64,000 nt of DNA, from NCBI GenBank assembly GCA_000482145.1, contig AUXH01000016.1, positions 1 through 64,000 on the forward strand, given 5' to 3'. The notes beneath the pieces were generated by a model that ran no database searches, had not been told where the DNA came from, and saw only the letters and a program-made list of their open reading frames with translations. Positions 27,098-37,626 of this stretch are shown here, piece by piece. The stretch's first letter is position 1. Each line of letters opens with the position of its first letter. The translations under genes and the position numbers were made by a program. Origin of the DNA: Strigomonas culicis (Eukaryota > Euglenozoa > Kinetoplastea > Trypanosomatida > Trypanosomatidae).

Positions 27098-28357
27098 CTA
27101 GGCGCTGTCCTTCTCGACCGCCGGGGGTGCAGTCTCTGGCTGCGCGGTGGCCCCCGTGCGCTGCTCGGCGGCCTTCCGCGCGTCCTCCAGCGCCGACCGC
27201 TGTATGTAGTTAATCTTCATCGCCGCGTACCCGGGGGAGAACTCGTTGACGGTGCGGTGCAGCACACAGTAGTCGATGAAGGCGTCGCTCTCGCGCTCCT
27301 CGCCCTTTGCGACGCGCTCCTCGTGGCTCTTCTGCGTGAAGTAGGGGGGCTCCACGCCGATGCTCTGGCCGGCGTGGAAGGTCTTGCCGATCTTACTGAA
27401 CGGGTCGACGACGACGATGACGGTGAAGCGCTGCGGCCGGAACACGCGCAGCACGTTACGCACCGTCGCGAAGTAGTTGTCCGCGTCCTTGTTCGTCTCG
27501 TAGGACGCGAAGGAGCAGTGGCTCTCCGGCGTGATGTGAATGGTCTGGTAGTTGGCCCCGTTGATGGAGTTGATACTGTAGCCGCAGGGCTCGAACTGCA
27601 GGTCGTGCAGCTTCCACCCCGCCTCGCTGGGGAAGAGCTGGCACAGGTGCGTGTGCTCGCGGATCGCCGCCGTCACCTCGTTCGTGCACTCGAACTTGTC
27701 GTTGAACCAGTACTGCGTCTGGTTCGGGTCCAGCCCGTACATGGTCATGCTCATCTGCGCGTCCGTCTCGTAGCCCGTGTCCAGCTTGCTCGTGTCGCGG
27801 ATGATGTCGTCGTAGCAAAAGAAGAAGTAGTGGTCGCTGTCGACCGGCCCCAGGATGTACGGCCGCCCGGTGGGGAAGTGGGCCTTGAGGTGGTTGAACT
27901 CCTCCGAGAGCGACGTGTGGGGACCCTTCTGCTCCCACGGGAAGGAGTAGTTCTTGTGCATGAAGGACACCCACTCCAGCTCCGCCCGCATGCAGCTGAT
28001 GAGCTCGAGGATGTCCGGCACGGAGTGCAGCAGCGTGGTGGTGCCGCACGTGATGAGAATGATCTTGTTCTTCATCACGAACAAAGAGCTCTCCGTCAGC
28101 ACGTAGCTCTTGATGAACTCGTTCGACTCGCGCGAGACAATCTGGGCGTTCAGCGCGCCGACCACCTTCTCCCACGCCGCATCCTCGAAGGAGAAGAAGC
28201 CGTCCTTGTTCGTCTCATCCAAGAAGCGCACAATGATCTCCAGCCGCTTCTCTGGGCCCTCGAAGCTGAAGCCCTGCTCCGGGTTGTAGCCGCGCATGGA
28301 CCCCCACATGGCCATCAGCGTCAGCGGATCCTTCGTGCTGGGGGATGACACCGACAT
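27098..28357 (-). CDS. AdoMetDC: S-adenosylmethionine decarboxylase, catalytic subunit proenzyme
   Basis: The enzyme decarboxylates S-adenosylmethionine to supply aminopropyl groups for spermidine, and so for trypanothione. The 419-residue protein shows the self-cleavage site LTESS (Glu89-Ser90; Ser90 becomes the pyruvoyl group), the proton-donor cysteine in CGTTTLL (Cys104), and the N-terminal FEGPEKRLEI block with substrate-contacting glutamates. The Ser and His processing residues further on also appear kept. It should process normally but, as in trypanosomes, need the neighbouring prozyme for full activity. A C-terminal extension of about 40 residues (ALEDARKAAEQRT onward, Ala/Pro/Glu-rich) goes beyond the usual length of about 370. 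The start has a good splice acceptor upstream. Confidence 0.96.
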   Translation of the reverse strand: MSVSSPSTKDPLTLMAMWGSMRGYNPEQGFSFEGPEKRLEIIVRFLDETNKDGFFSFEDAAWEKVVGALNAQIVSRESNEFIKSYVLTESSLFVMKNKIILITCGTTTLLHSVPDILELISCMRAELEWVSFMHKNYSFPWEQKGPHTSLSEEFNHLKAHFPTGRPYILGPVDSDHYFFFCYDDIIRDTSKLDTGYETDAQMSMTMYGLDPNQTQYWFNDKFECTNEVTAAIREHTHLCQLFPSEAGWKLHDLQFEPCGYSINSINGANYQTIHITPESHCSFASYETNKDADNYFATVRNVLRVFRPQRFTVIVVVDPFSKIGKTFHAGQSIGVEPPYFTQKSHEERVAKGEERESDAFIDYCVLHRTVNEFSPGYAAMKINYIQRSALEDARKAAEQRTGATAQPETAPPAVEKDSA

Positions 28358-31300
28358 ATCGCCGTGAGGAGAGGGTAGACAGAAGGTGGTGAAAGGCTAA
28401 TGTGTTCTCGTTTGATGTGCTTGAGAGGGAGTACAAAGGAAAGGGGAGAGAGAGTCTGTGTGTGTGTGTGTGTGAGTAAGTGTGGGAGTGAAACAAAAAG
28501 AGTATGCGGGTCTATATCCACAATCAAACAAACAAGAAATATGGCAAGGCAAAAGGGAAAAAAGCGTGTTTTTGGCTATTTAAGTACTTGTATAGTAGAA
28601 ATATGAGGTTCTTCCGGGAGAAAAAAGAGAAAATAATTAAAGTGCGATTCATTTTTTATGTTTGTTATTTTTTTTTTTTTGCATTGTTCTATATATAGAA
28701 TTGAATGTTTGTTTCCTTTTTGCGTAAGAACTTGTTCTTTTATTTGTATTTTTGTCCACGGGGAGACACTGAAGATATTTTTTTGTTATTTGTTTTTTAT
28801 TACTATCATAAAACCGGAATGTACAACGGAAATATCTTTTCAGGGCTATCATCACTAAAACAACAAAAACTAAAAGAGTGAAAAAAAAATGAGTTAGTTC
28901 TTAGGGGCGGTTGGGTTTTGCTGACTACCTGGTGCTGGAATAACCTCAAGCTAAAAAAGAAAAATACTATTTTGGTTTAGTATTTTTTTCGATTCTTTCG
29001 GATCAAGTAAACAATGTTGTTTCCCTCACTTCTTGTTTGGTAATCTGTTTGCTTGTTTATTGTTTTTCACACTCTTCTTGTCACCTCAAGTCAACGTAAG
29101 AAGTGTCATACAAAAAAGGAAGAGGTAAATGCGCAAACAGAAATTCAACGACAAGTATGTGAAAGAGAGAAAAAATTGTAGTACTCACTCCTAAGCTAGA
29201 GGGTGACGCGACCTCCTCTCGATAAGGTTTTTCAGAGTTCACTGTTGTTTTCGAAGATTGAATATGGCAGAAGGAAAAAAAAAGCAAAAGGGAAAATTTG
29301 TTAGTATCATTATTGTTATTATGATTAAGTGTTTTTTTTTAATTTTTTTGAAAGAAATTAAATGGAAATGACGTTTGACGTTTACCACCTGTTATCTTCT
29401 TCTTCTCCCCTCCGAGGAGCCTTAGGGTAATTGTGCACACACCACTAAGGTATTTTAGATTGTTAAAAGCAAAACGCAAAATGAATAAAACTAAAACGCA
29501 CAAAAAGAACGATGAAAAGAGAGGGGAAAAAGAGTAGAAGGTAATGATTATATATCTACAGAGCATCACTACTACCCTTTTTCCCTTTCGATTGATTCAT
29601 TTCTTCTTTTCCTCACACAACTCACCACGTTTTACATATTTATAATCAAAGCGTTTAGGTTCAAACAGGATTGCTTATTAGCTACTACGATATATTGGTC
29701 CGAAAAAGGAAAAGGTATGGGAAACAACTATCGCGTGAGTAACTACAACAACAAGGAGTTTATATCAGTCTATTTTTTTCATTCTGTCTTCCTCTTTCCT
29801 CTTCAACACAAAAAACAATAATGGTTTTCTCTTCACATCTGATACGCCAACAGCTGAGCAACAACAAAAATAAATATATAAACAAAAAAAAAGTATATAT
29901 GATACACATGCACGGACGCAACAGGTTAACTGAACGATGAAGCCGGTTTTCTGCTTCTACAAAGCTTGCCGTCCGTTGCATGAAAAAAAGCAGGAGGTAA
30001 GGAAAAATGCAACATAGGCAGAACAAAGAAAAGGGGGAAAAAAAGACTCAACCTGTGACGGCGGCGACAGAAGAAGATACAAGGAAGACAGAGAGTAAAA
30101 AAAAAGATGGATAAAACGGACTGCACAGTTTCGTGAGCTGTTGTTGGCCAGTTTTAAAAATACCAGTGCACACCCTTAACGGGACGTGTAAAGTACAAGC
30201 ATGCAAAGCTAAACAAGATGAAAAGCGAAGTATAACAACAACAAAAAAGGAAGAGAACGAAACGTGTTTAGAAAGGTAACTACAAGTTGTTTTTATTATA
30301 CATCTTTTTTTTTTTGTAATCAGCACCTTCTTAGAAATTTGTTTCAAATACGTTTGTCTCTCTCTTTCTATTACTGTCTTTCACTCTCCTTCCATAGTCT
30401 AACTACTTTATTATATATTAACACATGCAAGGATACTTTTCGAAAAATGTGAGAATGCGCATCGAAACACTCTCTGTCCTTTGTTTGCCCCTCATGGAGA
30501 CTGCGAGAAGAATGCCCCCCGTAGAGCACTTCAAAAAAAAAATAATGAATGAATGATTGGCTTACTATTCGTGTAATTATACTTATTTAGAATGGTTTCA
30601 TTATTATGATTAGTAGAAAATAGTAGCTATCTTTTCCTTTATCGGCGGCATGGTGTACACGATTCACTTCGATTCGCTCCGCCCCTTTCATGTGGGAAAA
30701 GGAGAAGGAAAAAAAAGAAAAGGGGATATATCCATGCTGTTACTATGGTTATTATTTGCTATTAGTATTATCCTCCATTGGTGCTATCAACAGTACCAAT
30801 TGCATACTAAATATCAATATGCTTATTATGATTACGTTTGGATTCAGAACAAAGAAAATAGCGGGGGAAGAAGAGGCCCCAGCGACCAAACAATGTGTGA
30901 ACAGAAGCGCGCTACGCACCGCCGCTCACACTTTCTCTTCTGTCTTCGGTGACAAAGAAAAGAAGAGAAGTGCAAGTAGCAGTATGTAATTCGCTTTTTC
31001 CTTTCTGTGTTCCTTTTTGAATTCGTTTGTTGGAATTGTTTTTCAAATGGGGCTCGTAGTTCGCAAAAGTGGTGGTGAGACAAAGTCGGACTAGTGACTT
31101 CGCTTACGGAGTGTAGTCTGCTTCGCTCGAAAACTGGCTGTCTAAAAGTAAATATGGAAATAAACAAGAAGAATTAAAGAAGAAAAAAGAATCAAAAAAA
31201 TATATCAAAAAAATGTTAGAAGTTAAAGTAGTTATTTTTCGTATATATATATATACTAATCTCTGCGTAAGTAACATTAACTATATTGAAAAGAGAAGTG

Positions 31301-31480
31301 ACGGTTTCGTTTCGACCATGCAGTCGGGCTGCCGCGTACCGCTCCGGCCAGCCTGTCCTGTGGAGGAATTCTTCAGTTTGTGCTTGTGCGTTTGCGATTG
31401 TCTCTTCCACTTCTTGGTGCGCCAGTGCGTGGCACATAGACGGTGCAGCAGAGGGAAGTGCCGCCGTGCGACAGCGCGTC
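28358..31480. other. 3.1 kb spacer between prozyme and AdoMetDC
   Basis: The longest spacer inside the minus-strand array. Only the last 110 bases or so are needed for the AdoMetDC leader, so most would be prozyme 3' UTR or a separate transcript. The sequence is AT-rich with frequent A/T runs, but has short islands of more mixed composition at about 28900-28955, 29190-29250, 29390-29450, 30460-30530, 30860-30950 and 31020-31130. No open frame above about 125 codons, no tRNA-like box A/B pair and no recognisable protein was found on either strand. The first 190 bases after the prozyme stop stay GC-rich. Confidence 0.6.
28420..28473 (-). other. Predicted trans-splice acceptor of AdoMetDC
   Basis: A plus-strand purine stretch with a TG tract forms the polypyrimidine tract; the first AG (plus-strand CT 28420-28421) lies about 63 bases before the AdoMetDC ATG. 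Confidence 0.5.
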
Positions 31481-32431
31481 TTACTCGGTGCGCTCAAACA
31501 CGCTGTGGATGTAGGAGTAGCCGGCGCCGAAGTAGTTCGCGGTGCGCCGCTTCTGCTCGTAGTGCTCGAACTGCAGGTTTTTGTTGACGTTGCAGCCCTC
31601 GACGTGGGTGTCCTCGAGGCACACGATGGTGAAGCGGGTGGGCTCGTAGGCGGCGAGGAGGGCGGCGATCTTGCTGGTGTCCTCCACGTAGGCCGGGTTG
31701 TTCGTCTCGAAGGTGGCGCTGCCCGCCTCGGGGAACTTGCGGTGCATCTCGTAGAAGCCCTCCGGCAGCACCACGAGCTGGTGGTTCACGCCCTTCACGG
31801 TCGGCGTCGTCACCTGATCCGCCTTCAGGCCGTGCAGGAATAGGTTCAGCTGCGTGTCCACCTCCACCCGCGCACGCTCATCGCCGCGCTCGATGTTGTC
31901 GTAGATGTAGTGGAAGAAGTGGTCCCCGTCGATGGGGCCGGTCAGAAAGGAGTGCCCCTGCGGCAGCGAGCTCTTCAGCTCCGCGTACTCGCAGGCCATC
32001 ATGTCCGACGTGTCCGAGTGCTCCCACGGCGAGTGCGTGTTCTTGCGGAAGAAGGACGCCCACTCCGCCTGCACCCCCTTGCGGGCGCACAGCGCCATGA
32101 AGGGGGCGATCACCTTGTGCAGCTGCACAATGGAGTCCGCGCTGGCGACCATCTGCTGGCTGCCGAGCGCGACCAGCACCTGCGCGAAGGTGAGCGCCGT
32201 CACCTGGTATTCGCACTTCTGGCTCACCAGGTACTGGTCCGCGGCCGCGAACACCTCCTCCATCTCCGCGACCGTGAAGGTCGCCGCGGTGATGGGCTGC
32301 GCAAAGTCCACCTCAAAGCGCTTCTCGAGGCCGCTGTCGCTCCCCGGCGCGGTCGAGAAGTCGCCCCACAAGGACATCAACGCGTGCACGGAGCTCGGGT
32401 ACGCATCACGAGGAGAGGCCCACGACGTCAT
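31481..32431 (-). CDS. prozyme: AdoMetDC prozyme (catalytically dead regulatory paralogue)
   Basis: The trypanosomatid prozyme is an inactive paralogue that binds AdoMetDC and raises its activity by orders of magnitude. Start is the ATG at 32431 (MTSWASPRDAYP), giving 316 residues; the frame continues 20 codons upstream. The fold is that of the decarboxylase (LEKRFEVDF, WASFFRKN, GHSFLTGPIDGDHFFHYIYD, FETNNPAYVEDTSK), with clear parallels to the neighbour (FEGPEKRLEI, WVSFMHKN, PYILGPVDSDHYFFF). Where the neighbour has the ESS cleavage site and CGTTTLL cysteine, this protein has a shortened TALTFAQVLVALGSQQ with neither residue, so it cannot form the pyruvoyl cofactor. Transcription runs prozyme first, then AdoMetDC. 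Confidence 0.95.
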   Translation of the reverse strand: MTSWASPRDAYPSSVHALMSLWGDFSTAPGSDSGLEKRFEVDFAQPITAATFTVAEMEEVFAAADQYLVSQKCEYQVTALTFAQVLVALGSQQMVASADSIVQLHKVIAPFMALCARKGVQAEWASFFRKNTHSPWEHSDTSDMMACEYAELKSSLPQGHSFLTGPIDGDHFFHYIYDNIERGDERARVEVDTQLNLFLHGLKADQVTTPTVKGVNHQLVVLPEGFYEMHRKFPEAGSATFETNNPAYVEDTSKIAALLAAYEPTRFTIVCLEDTHVEGCNVNKNLQFEHYEQKRRTANYFGAGYSYIHSVFERTE

Positions 32432-32889
32432 TGCGAGGAAGGGATGAGGAAAGAGGGCAAAATATGAAAAAGAGCGGAGCTGCGAGAACACAACCGGAAA
32501 AAAGAATAACTAAGAACGGGTAATGGTGCACAGGCGGATAAGGTAAAAGAGGGGAGGAAAGAGAGACAGCGAGTACTAAGACGTGCACGTAGGTATAATT
32601 CAAAGCTCAAAACGTAACCTTTTCATTGTTAGCTTAAGTAGATTAAAATAATACAAAAAATCGACTGTATGATTTCCTTTTTGCTGCTGTTCTACCACGA
32701 CAGAAGGAAAAAAAAAAACAATTCGTTAGATTAAAAGGGGAATTAGAATTATTATTAGAGCGTAAATTTATTTCTTTTCGTTTTGATATGAGTATAAGAC
32801 ACACAAAAGGATATAATGAGATGAAAGGGAAAAGGAAATAATTGCAAAAAGGAAGGCCACTACCGGGATTTCCGCTCGCCGCAGAAGCT
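32432..32889. other. Intergenic spacer, prozyme leader to ValRS 3' UTR
   Basis: AT-rich with purine-rich stretches at 32440-32515 and 32535-32575 that can serve as polypyrimidine tracts for the prozyme transcript. No gene supported. Confidence 0.5.
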
Positions 32890-35841
32890 TCACTTCATGC
32901 TCTTCATCTTCTCCAACGCCTCCTTCACCTGCACCTCCTGCGCCTCAAGGCCCTGCAGCTTCTCCGTGTTGGCCTTGCGGATCTCCTCCGGCACCTTGGT
33001 CTCGTAGTTGGGGATGGACATCTTCTTCTTCATGCCCTCCACCTGCTTGGTGAGACCGGTCACCTGCTTCTCGAGCTTCGCCACCTCCTTGTCGACGTCG
33101 ATGAAGCCGACCAGCATCATGTGCACGCCGATCTCCTTGCTAACGATGGACAGGCCGCAGCCCTTGGGCACCTGGCCCTCCGCCTCCGGCGCGAGCACGG
33201 TCACCTCGCCGACGACGCCGAGGGTCGCGACCATGAAGGCCTGCTGCTGGAGCAGCTCGCGCAGCTCGCTCGTCTGCGCGACCACCCAGATGTCCGGGCG
33301 GTGCTTGTTCGTGAGCGAGTACGAGGCCTTGGTGGAGCGCACGTTGTGCACCACCTCCTTCACGGTCTCCATCGCCTCGTCCACACGCGCGTCGGCCCAG
33401 CCGCTCGGCTGCGGGAAGGGCGCGACCATGATGGACTCCGTCTCAAAGGTGCTGTAGTGCGGCAGGCGGTGCCACAGCTCCTCCGTGACGAAGGGCATCA
33501 TGGGGTGGAGCAGGCGCAGCGCGCGCTCCACCACGCAGAGCAGCACGTCCTGCACCAGCTGCTTCTTCGCCCCACCCTGCTGGATCACGGGCTTCGTCAG
33601 CTCCAGGAACACATCGCACAGCTCGTAGAGCCAGAAGCGGTAGATGGCCGAGGTCGTCAGCGCAAAGTCGTACTGGCTCTCCGTCAGCCCCCGCTCCACC
33701 TCGATGATCGCCGCGTCCAGGCGGGAGAAGATCCAGCGGCACTCGAGCGGCAGCGCGGCGGCGTCCTGCGCGGCGTCGAAGCGCTGCTGGCTCGGCTGGT
33801 ACTGCTCGCCCAGCGCGTGGAAGAGCACGTAGCGCACGACGTTCCAGAGCTTGTTGCAGAACTGGCGGTAGCCGACAATGCGGGCCACGTCGAGATTCAC
33901 GCTGCGGCCGGACTGCGTGTAGGAGAGCAGGCCGAAGCGCAGCGCGTCGCTGCCGCACTGCGGGATGCCCTCCGGGAACGCCTCCTTCTGCTGCTTGAGC
34001 GCCTTCTCGACCTCCCTCTCGCTGAGGTTGCCCACGCGCACCGTCTCGTGCAGCTGCTCCAGCGTCGCGCCGTACTTCACGAAGAGGGGGTCGATCACGT
34101 TGCCCTTCGACTTGGACATCTTCTCGCCATTCTTGTCGCGCACCATCGCGTGGAAGAAGACCTCCTTGAAGGGCAGCTGCTTCGTGAAGTGGAGCGAGGT
34201 CATCACCATGCGGGCGACCCAGAAGAAGATGATGTCGTGGCCGGTCTCCATCAGCGACGTGGGGAAGAAGTTCTTCATGTCCTCGCTGTCGTTGGGCCAG
34301 CCGAGCGTCGAGTAGGGCCACATGGCGGAGCTGAACCACGTGTCGAGCACGTCGGGGTCCTGGTCGAAGGTGGCGGACTGCGCCTGCTCCTCCGTCAGCT
34401 CGAACTTGGCCTTCGCCTTGGCGCGCGCCTCGTCCAGGTTGCGCGCCACCACCCACGGGTCCGGGTGGCTGTCAGGGAGGGGCCCGACGACCTTGTAGGC
34501 CGGGATGCGGTGGCCCCACCACAGCTGCCGCGACACGCACCACGGCTTGATGTTCTCCAGCCAGTGGAACCAGACCGCCTCGTGTGAGGAGGGGTACAGG
34601 CAGAGGTCCTTGTTGCGCACCGCCTCCACCGACTGCCGTGCCATCTCGGAGCAGTCGACGAACCACTGCGGCATGAGCAGAGGCTCGACAATGTCGCCGG
34701 TGCGGCTGCAGCGGCCGACGCGGTACTCGTACGGCTCGATGCCGCGCAGGAGCCCCATCTCCTCCAGCTTCTTCGTGATCTCCTTGCGGCAGTCGAAGCG
34801 GTGCATCCCCTTGAAGGGGCCGTCCATGCAGATGTTGCCGTGCAGGTCCATCATGGTGATCTGCGCCAGGCCGTGGCGCTGGCCGGACTCGAAATCGTTC
34901 GGGTCGTGGGCCGGCGTGATCTTGACGGCGCCCGTCCCAAAGCTCATGTCCACGAGCGTGGCGTCCAGGACGATCGGGATCTGGTCGTCGCGGAAGGGGC
35001 ACTTGAGGAACTTGCCGTGGAACTTCGCGTAGCGCGGGTCCTCGGGGTGCACGGCGACCGCCGTGTCGCCCAGCAGCGTCTCCGGCCGCGTCGTCGCGAT
35101 GACGATCTCGTCGTCGCTGTCGGCGAGCTTGTACGCGACGTGCGTGAGCTGCCCCATGTCCACCTTCCTGCCGTAGCCGGGGATGGCGATCTTCGCGTTC
35201 TTCTCGACGTCGCTGAACTCGACCTCCAGGTCGGAGATGGCGCTCTGCAGCGCGCAGCACCAGTTCACGAGGCGCGTTGAGCGGTGGATGAGCCCGTCCT
35301 CGTGCATCCGCACGAACGCCTCGACGACGGCACCGGCGCAGTGGTCGTCCATCGTGAAGTGCTCGCGCGTCCAGTCCATCGACAAACCAATCTCGCGGAA
35401 CTGCTTCGTGATGACGCCGGCGTGGTTCTCCTTGAAGTGCCACACGCGCTTCAAGAACTCCTCGCGGCCGAGGTCCTGCCGCGACTTGCCCTCCTCCTTC
35501 ATGAGCCGCTTCTCCACCACGACCTGCGTCGCAATGCCGGCGTGGTCCGTGCCCGGCACGTAGAGCGCGTTGTCGCCCTTCATGCGGTGATAGCGGATCA
35601 GCGTGTCCTGGACGGCGCCGGTCAGCGCGTGGCCGAGGTGCAGGTACCCCGTCACGTTGGGCGGTGGCGACACAATGACAAACTTCTTGCCGTTGTGCGC
35701 GCGGCCGAGGTCCGAGGCCGGGCGGAAGAAACCGGAGTTCTCCCACCACGTGTACCAGCCGCTCTCCACCTCGTCGGGGTTGTAGGCCGTGGCCATCTCT
35801 TTGGATAAAGTCTTCATCATGGTAACACACCTACGGAGCAT
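32890..35841 (-). CDS. ValRS: Valyl-tRNA synthetase
   Basis: A class I synthetase that charges tRNA-Val. The catalytic core shows SPPPNVTGYLHLGHALTG with the HIGH signature as HLGH, GTDHAGIATQ, the editing (CP1) domain with GTGAVKITPAHDPNDFE, and EKMSKSKGNVIDP as the KMSKS loop. An anticodon-binding helical domain follows and a C-terminal coiled coil (VDKEVAKLEKQVTGLTKQVEG) ends the protein, as in standard ValRS. Three in-frame ATGs are plausible starts: 35841 (MLRRCVTMMKT, giving 983 residues and a basic, import-like end), 35820 and 35817. Trypanosomatids usually use one synthetase gene for cytosol and mitochondrion, and alternative trans-splicing here could choose between forms. That last point is inference. 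Confidence 0.96.
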   Translation of the reverse strand: MLRRCVTMMKTLSKEMATAYNPDEVESGWYTWWENSGFFRPASDLGRAHNGKKFVIVSPPPNVTGYLHLGHALTGAVQDTLIRYHRMKGDNALYVPGTDHAGIATQVVVEKRLMKEEGKSRQDLGREEFLKRVWHFKENHAGVITKQFREIGLSMDWTREHFTMDDHCAGAVVEAFVRMHEDGLIHRSTRLVNWCCALQSAISDLEVEFSDVEKNAKIAIPGYGRKVDMGQLTHVAYKLADSDDEIVIATTRPETLLGDTAVAVHPEDPRYAKFHGKFLKCPFRDDQIPIVLDATLVDMSFGTGAVKITPAHDPNDFESGQRHGLAQITMMDLHGNICMDGPFKGMHRFDCRKEITKKLEEMGLLRGIEPYEYRVGRCSRTGDIVEPLLMPQWFVDCSEMARQSVEAVRNKDLCLYPSSHEAVWFHWLENIKPWCVSRQLWWGHRIPAYKVVGPLPDSHPDPWVVARNLDEARAKAKAKFELTEEQAQSATFDQDPDVLDTWFSSAMWPYSTLGWPNDSEDMKNFFPTSLMETGHDIIFFWVARMVMTSLHFTKQLPFKEVFFHAMVRDKNGEKMSKSKGNVIDPLFVKYGATLEQLHETVRVGNLSEREVEKALKQQKEAFPEGIPQCGSDALRFGLLSYTQSGRSVNLDVARIVGYRQFCNKLWNVVRYVLFHALGEQYQPSQQRFDAAQDAAALPLECRWIFSRLDAAIIEVERGLTESQYDFALTTSAIYRFWLYELCDVFLELTKPVIQQGGAKKQLVQDVLLCVVERALRLLHPMMPFVTEELWHRLPHYSTFETESIMVAPFPQPSGWADARVDEAMETVKEVVHNVRSTKASYSLTNKHRPDIWVVAQTSELRELLQQQAFMVATLGVVGEVTVLAPEAEGQVPKGCGLSIVSKEIGVHMMLVGFIDVDKEVAKLEKQVTGLTKQVEGMKKKMSIPNYETKVPEEIRKANTEKLQGLEAQEVQVKEALEKMKSMK

Positions 35842-37626
35842 ACAACAAAAAGAATTAAAGTGATCAGAACAAGGCACAAAGTCCTTGTTGCTCTTGGTTT
35901 ATGACTGTTTTCTAGTGAGTCGCAAAACCCTACGTTTACTAGACTACATAAAAGAAAACAATCGGCAGAAACCGTTGCAAATGGGGAACGGGGAAGAGAG
36001 GGAAAGAGAGAGAAAGTTGTTTAACGGGAGAGACCAAAAAAAAAAAAAAGCACGCAACGACACTCCTTGACTGTAAACCTTTAGGATACATCAAGAGCAC
36101 GAGTAACGACCAGCAGTGTCCAAGGGAAGAAGTTGGGTTTTTGAAACTGAAAACACCTGAGTGATTATGTTCATCTTGAAAACAAAAAAAAAAACTACAA
36201 TAACTAAGTAAGTAGAAGAAAAAAAAGCATGATATACATTCATATATCTGATTTCTTCAAATAAAAAAAAGAACAATAAAAAAAAACTAAGGATGTATAT
36301 ATATATAACAATATTCCTACGCAAGGTAATTAGAATCGTCGACCTCAGTTTCATCGTTGTATAAATCTTTCTGTTTCCATACTATTTTGAGTTTGTCTCT
36401 AAATGCGCCGTTTTTTTTTTCTATTTTGCAATTATTTGAGACACGGGGGAAGTAAAAAGAAAAGGATTGAATGAAAACGACAACGATGAAAAAAAAAGTC
36501 AAAAGGCCATGAATTCACTTTCAGATGTATTAAATTCATTGTACCTCAGACGAATCTCGCACTCGCAGTCAAACTAAAAAAAAAGGTAAACAATAAACAA
36601 GTATATATTTTTTTTTAATTTTACTTCTTGTACTGCTATTATAATTATTATTACAAATGAAAAAAAGAAATGAAAAGAGTATCCAATTAAGTTTTAGTAT
36701 TTAGTTTATTCATTGCATTTTCATATAAAAAGAAGTCAACATTTAAAAGAAAAAATTGCAACTAAAAAAAACACTGAAAGAAAATACTATATCAGTATAC
36801 ATATATATATTTAATATACACAAACTACGCTTCCGCGTTTTTCTCAAGTACATTCGGTGAAATAGTGCAGAGACTGAACGAGTGAATTGTACAGTACCTG
36901 CTACAATGATTAGCTAATTACTATTTTATTGTATTTTGCTTCACATTCCAACCTCATTCTATTTCATATTCTTTTATTTTATTTTTCTACTATTGAAACA
37001 AGAAAGATCAAAAAGAAGGTGGCTCACTTCAACGTAAATACTTGTTGAAAAACAACGTACAGCAAAATACATATATAACAAAGGGGTACACGAGACCTGC
37101 TGACAAAAAGAAAAAAGAAAAAATGAGTGAACAAGAAAAAAGAAGAAATGAGTGGAAAAAAAAAAGAAGAGAAAAAAAAACAAAAACAAGAAAAAAAGAC
37201 TAACAAAAAAAAAGTCAAGTATGGAAACCACGTGTTGACCTTGTACAGTGAAAGAAAGCAAATAGTGATAATGCTAATGAAAGGAACACCATCTAAAAAC
37301 GACGTCTATTCAACCCTGCGCTTGAGATCTATCAGCAAAGGTACAACCCGCGAGTATGTATATTCAGTTGGTATGGTTATTTTTAATTATTATTTCAGTG
37401 CACTCGGTTTTCTATACTGTATATGCTGTATTAAAGGCATACCTCTGTTGGTGATCACAAGCGAATTGCATTCAGTGTATTTGTGCAGCCTCTCGTGCTG
37501 CCCATGTATCCTGCCTCGTCGCTGATGCACTCCCGCAGTTGCCATTGATCCTATTCACGTTATTTCTTTTATTTTGTTTTCCGTTTTGAGCGTTTTGCTC
37601 CCGATCCGCCTACATGCGTGGATACG
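35842..37626. other. 1.8 kb AT-rich spacer
   Basis: Purine-rich tract at about 35950-36055 next to ValRS, then AT-rich sequence with many A and T runs, a short TA tract at 36295-36306 and a purine-rich block at 37105-37215. Only lysine-rich or low-complexity frames occur; none looks coding. Positions 37260-37560 are more mixed in composition but hold no recognisable product. Confidence 0.55.

Noticed and set aside
29640..29680. A GGTTCAAAC stretch resembling a tRNA B box
   Set aside because: The downstream half of the B box and any A box or cloverleaf are missing.
32842..34587. 581-codon plus-strand open frame opposite ValRS
   Set aside because: Antisense shadow of the synthetase gene.
37127..37525. 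132-codon frame starting with a lysine-rich stretch
   Set aside because: The start is a purine tract (AAG/AAA) and the rest shows no coding composition.
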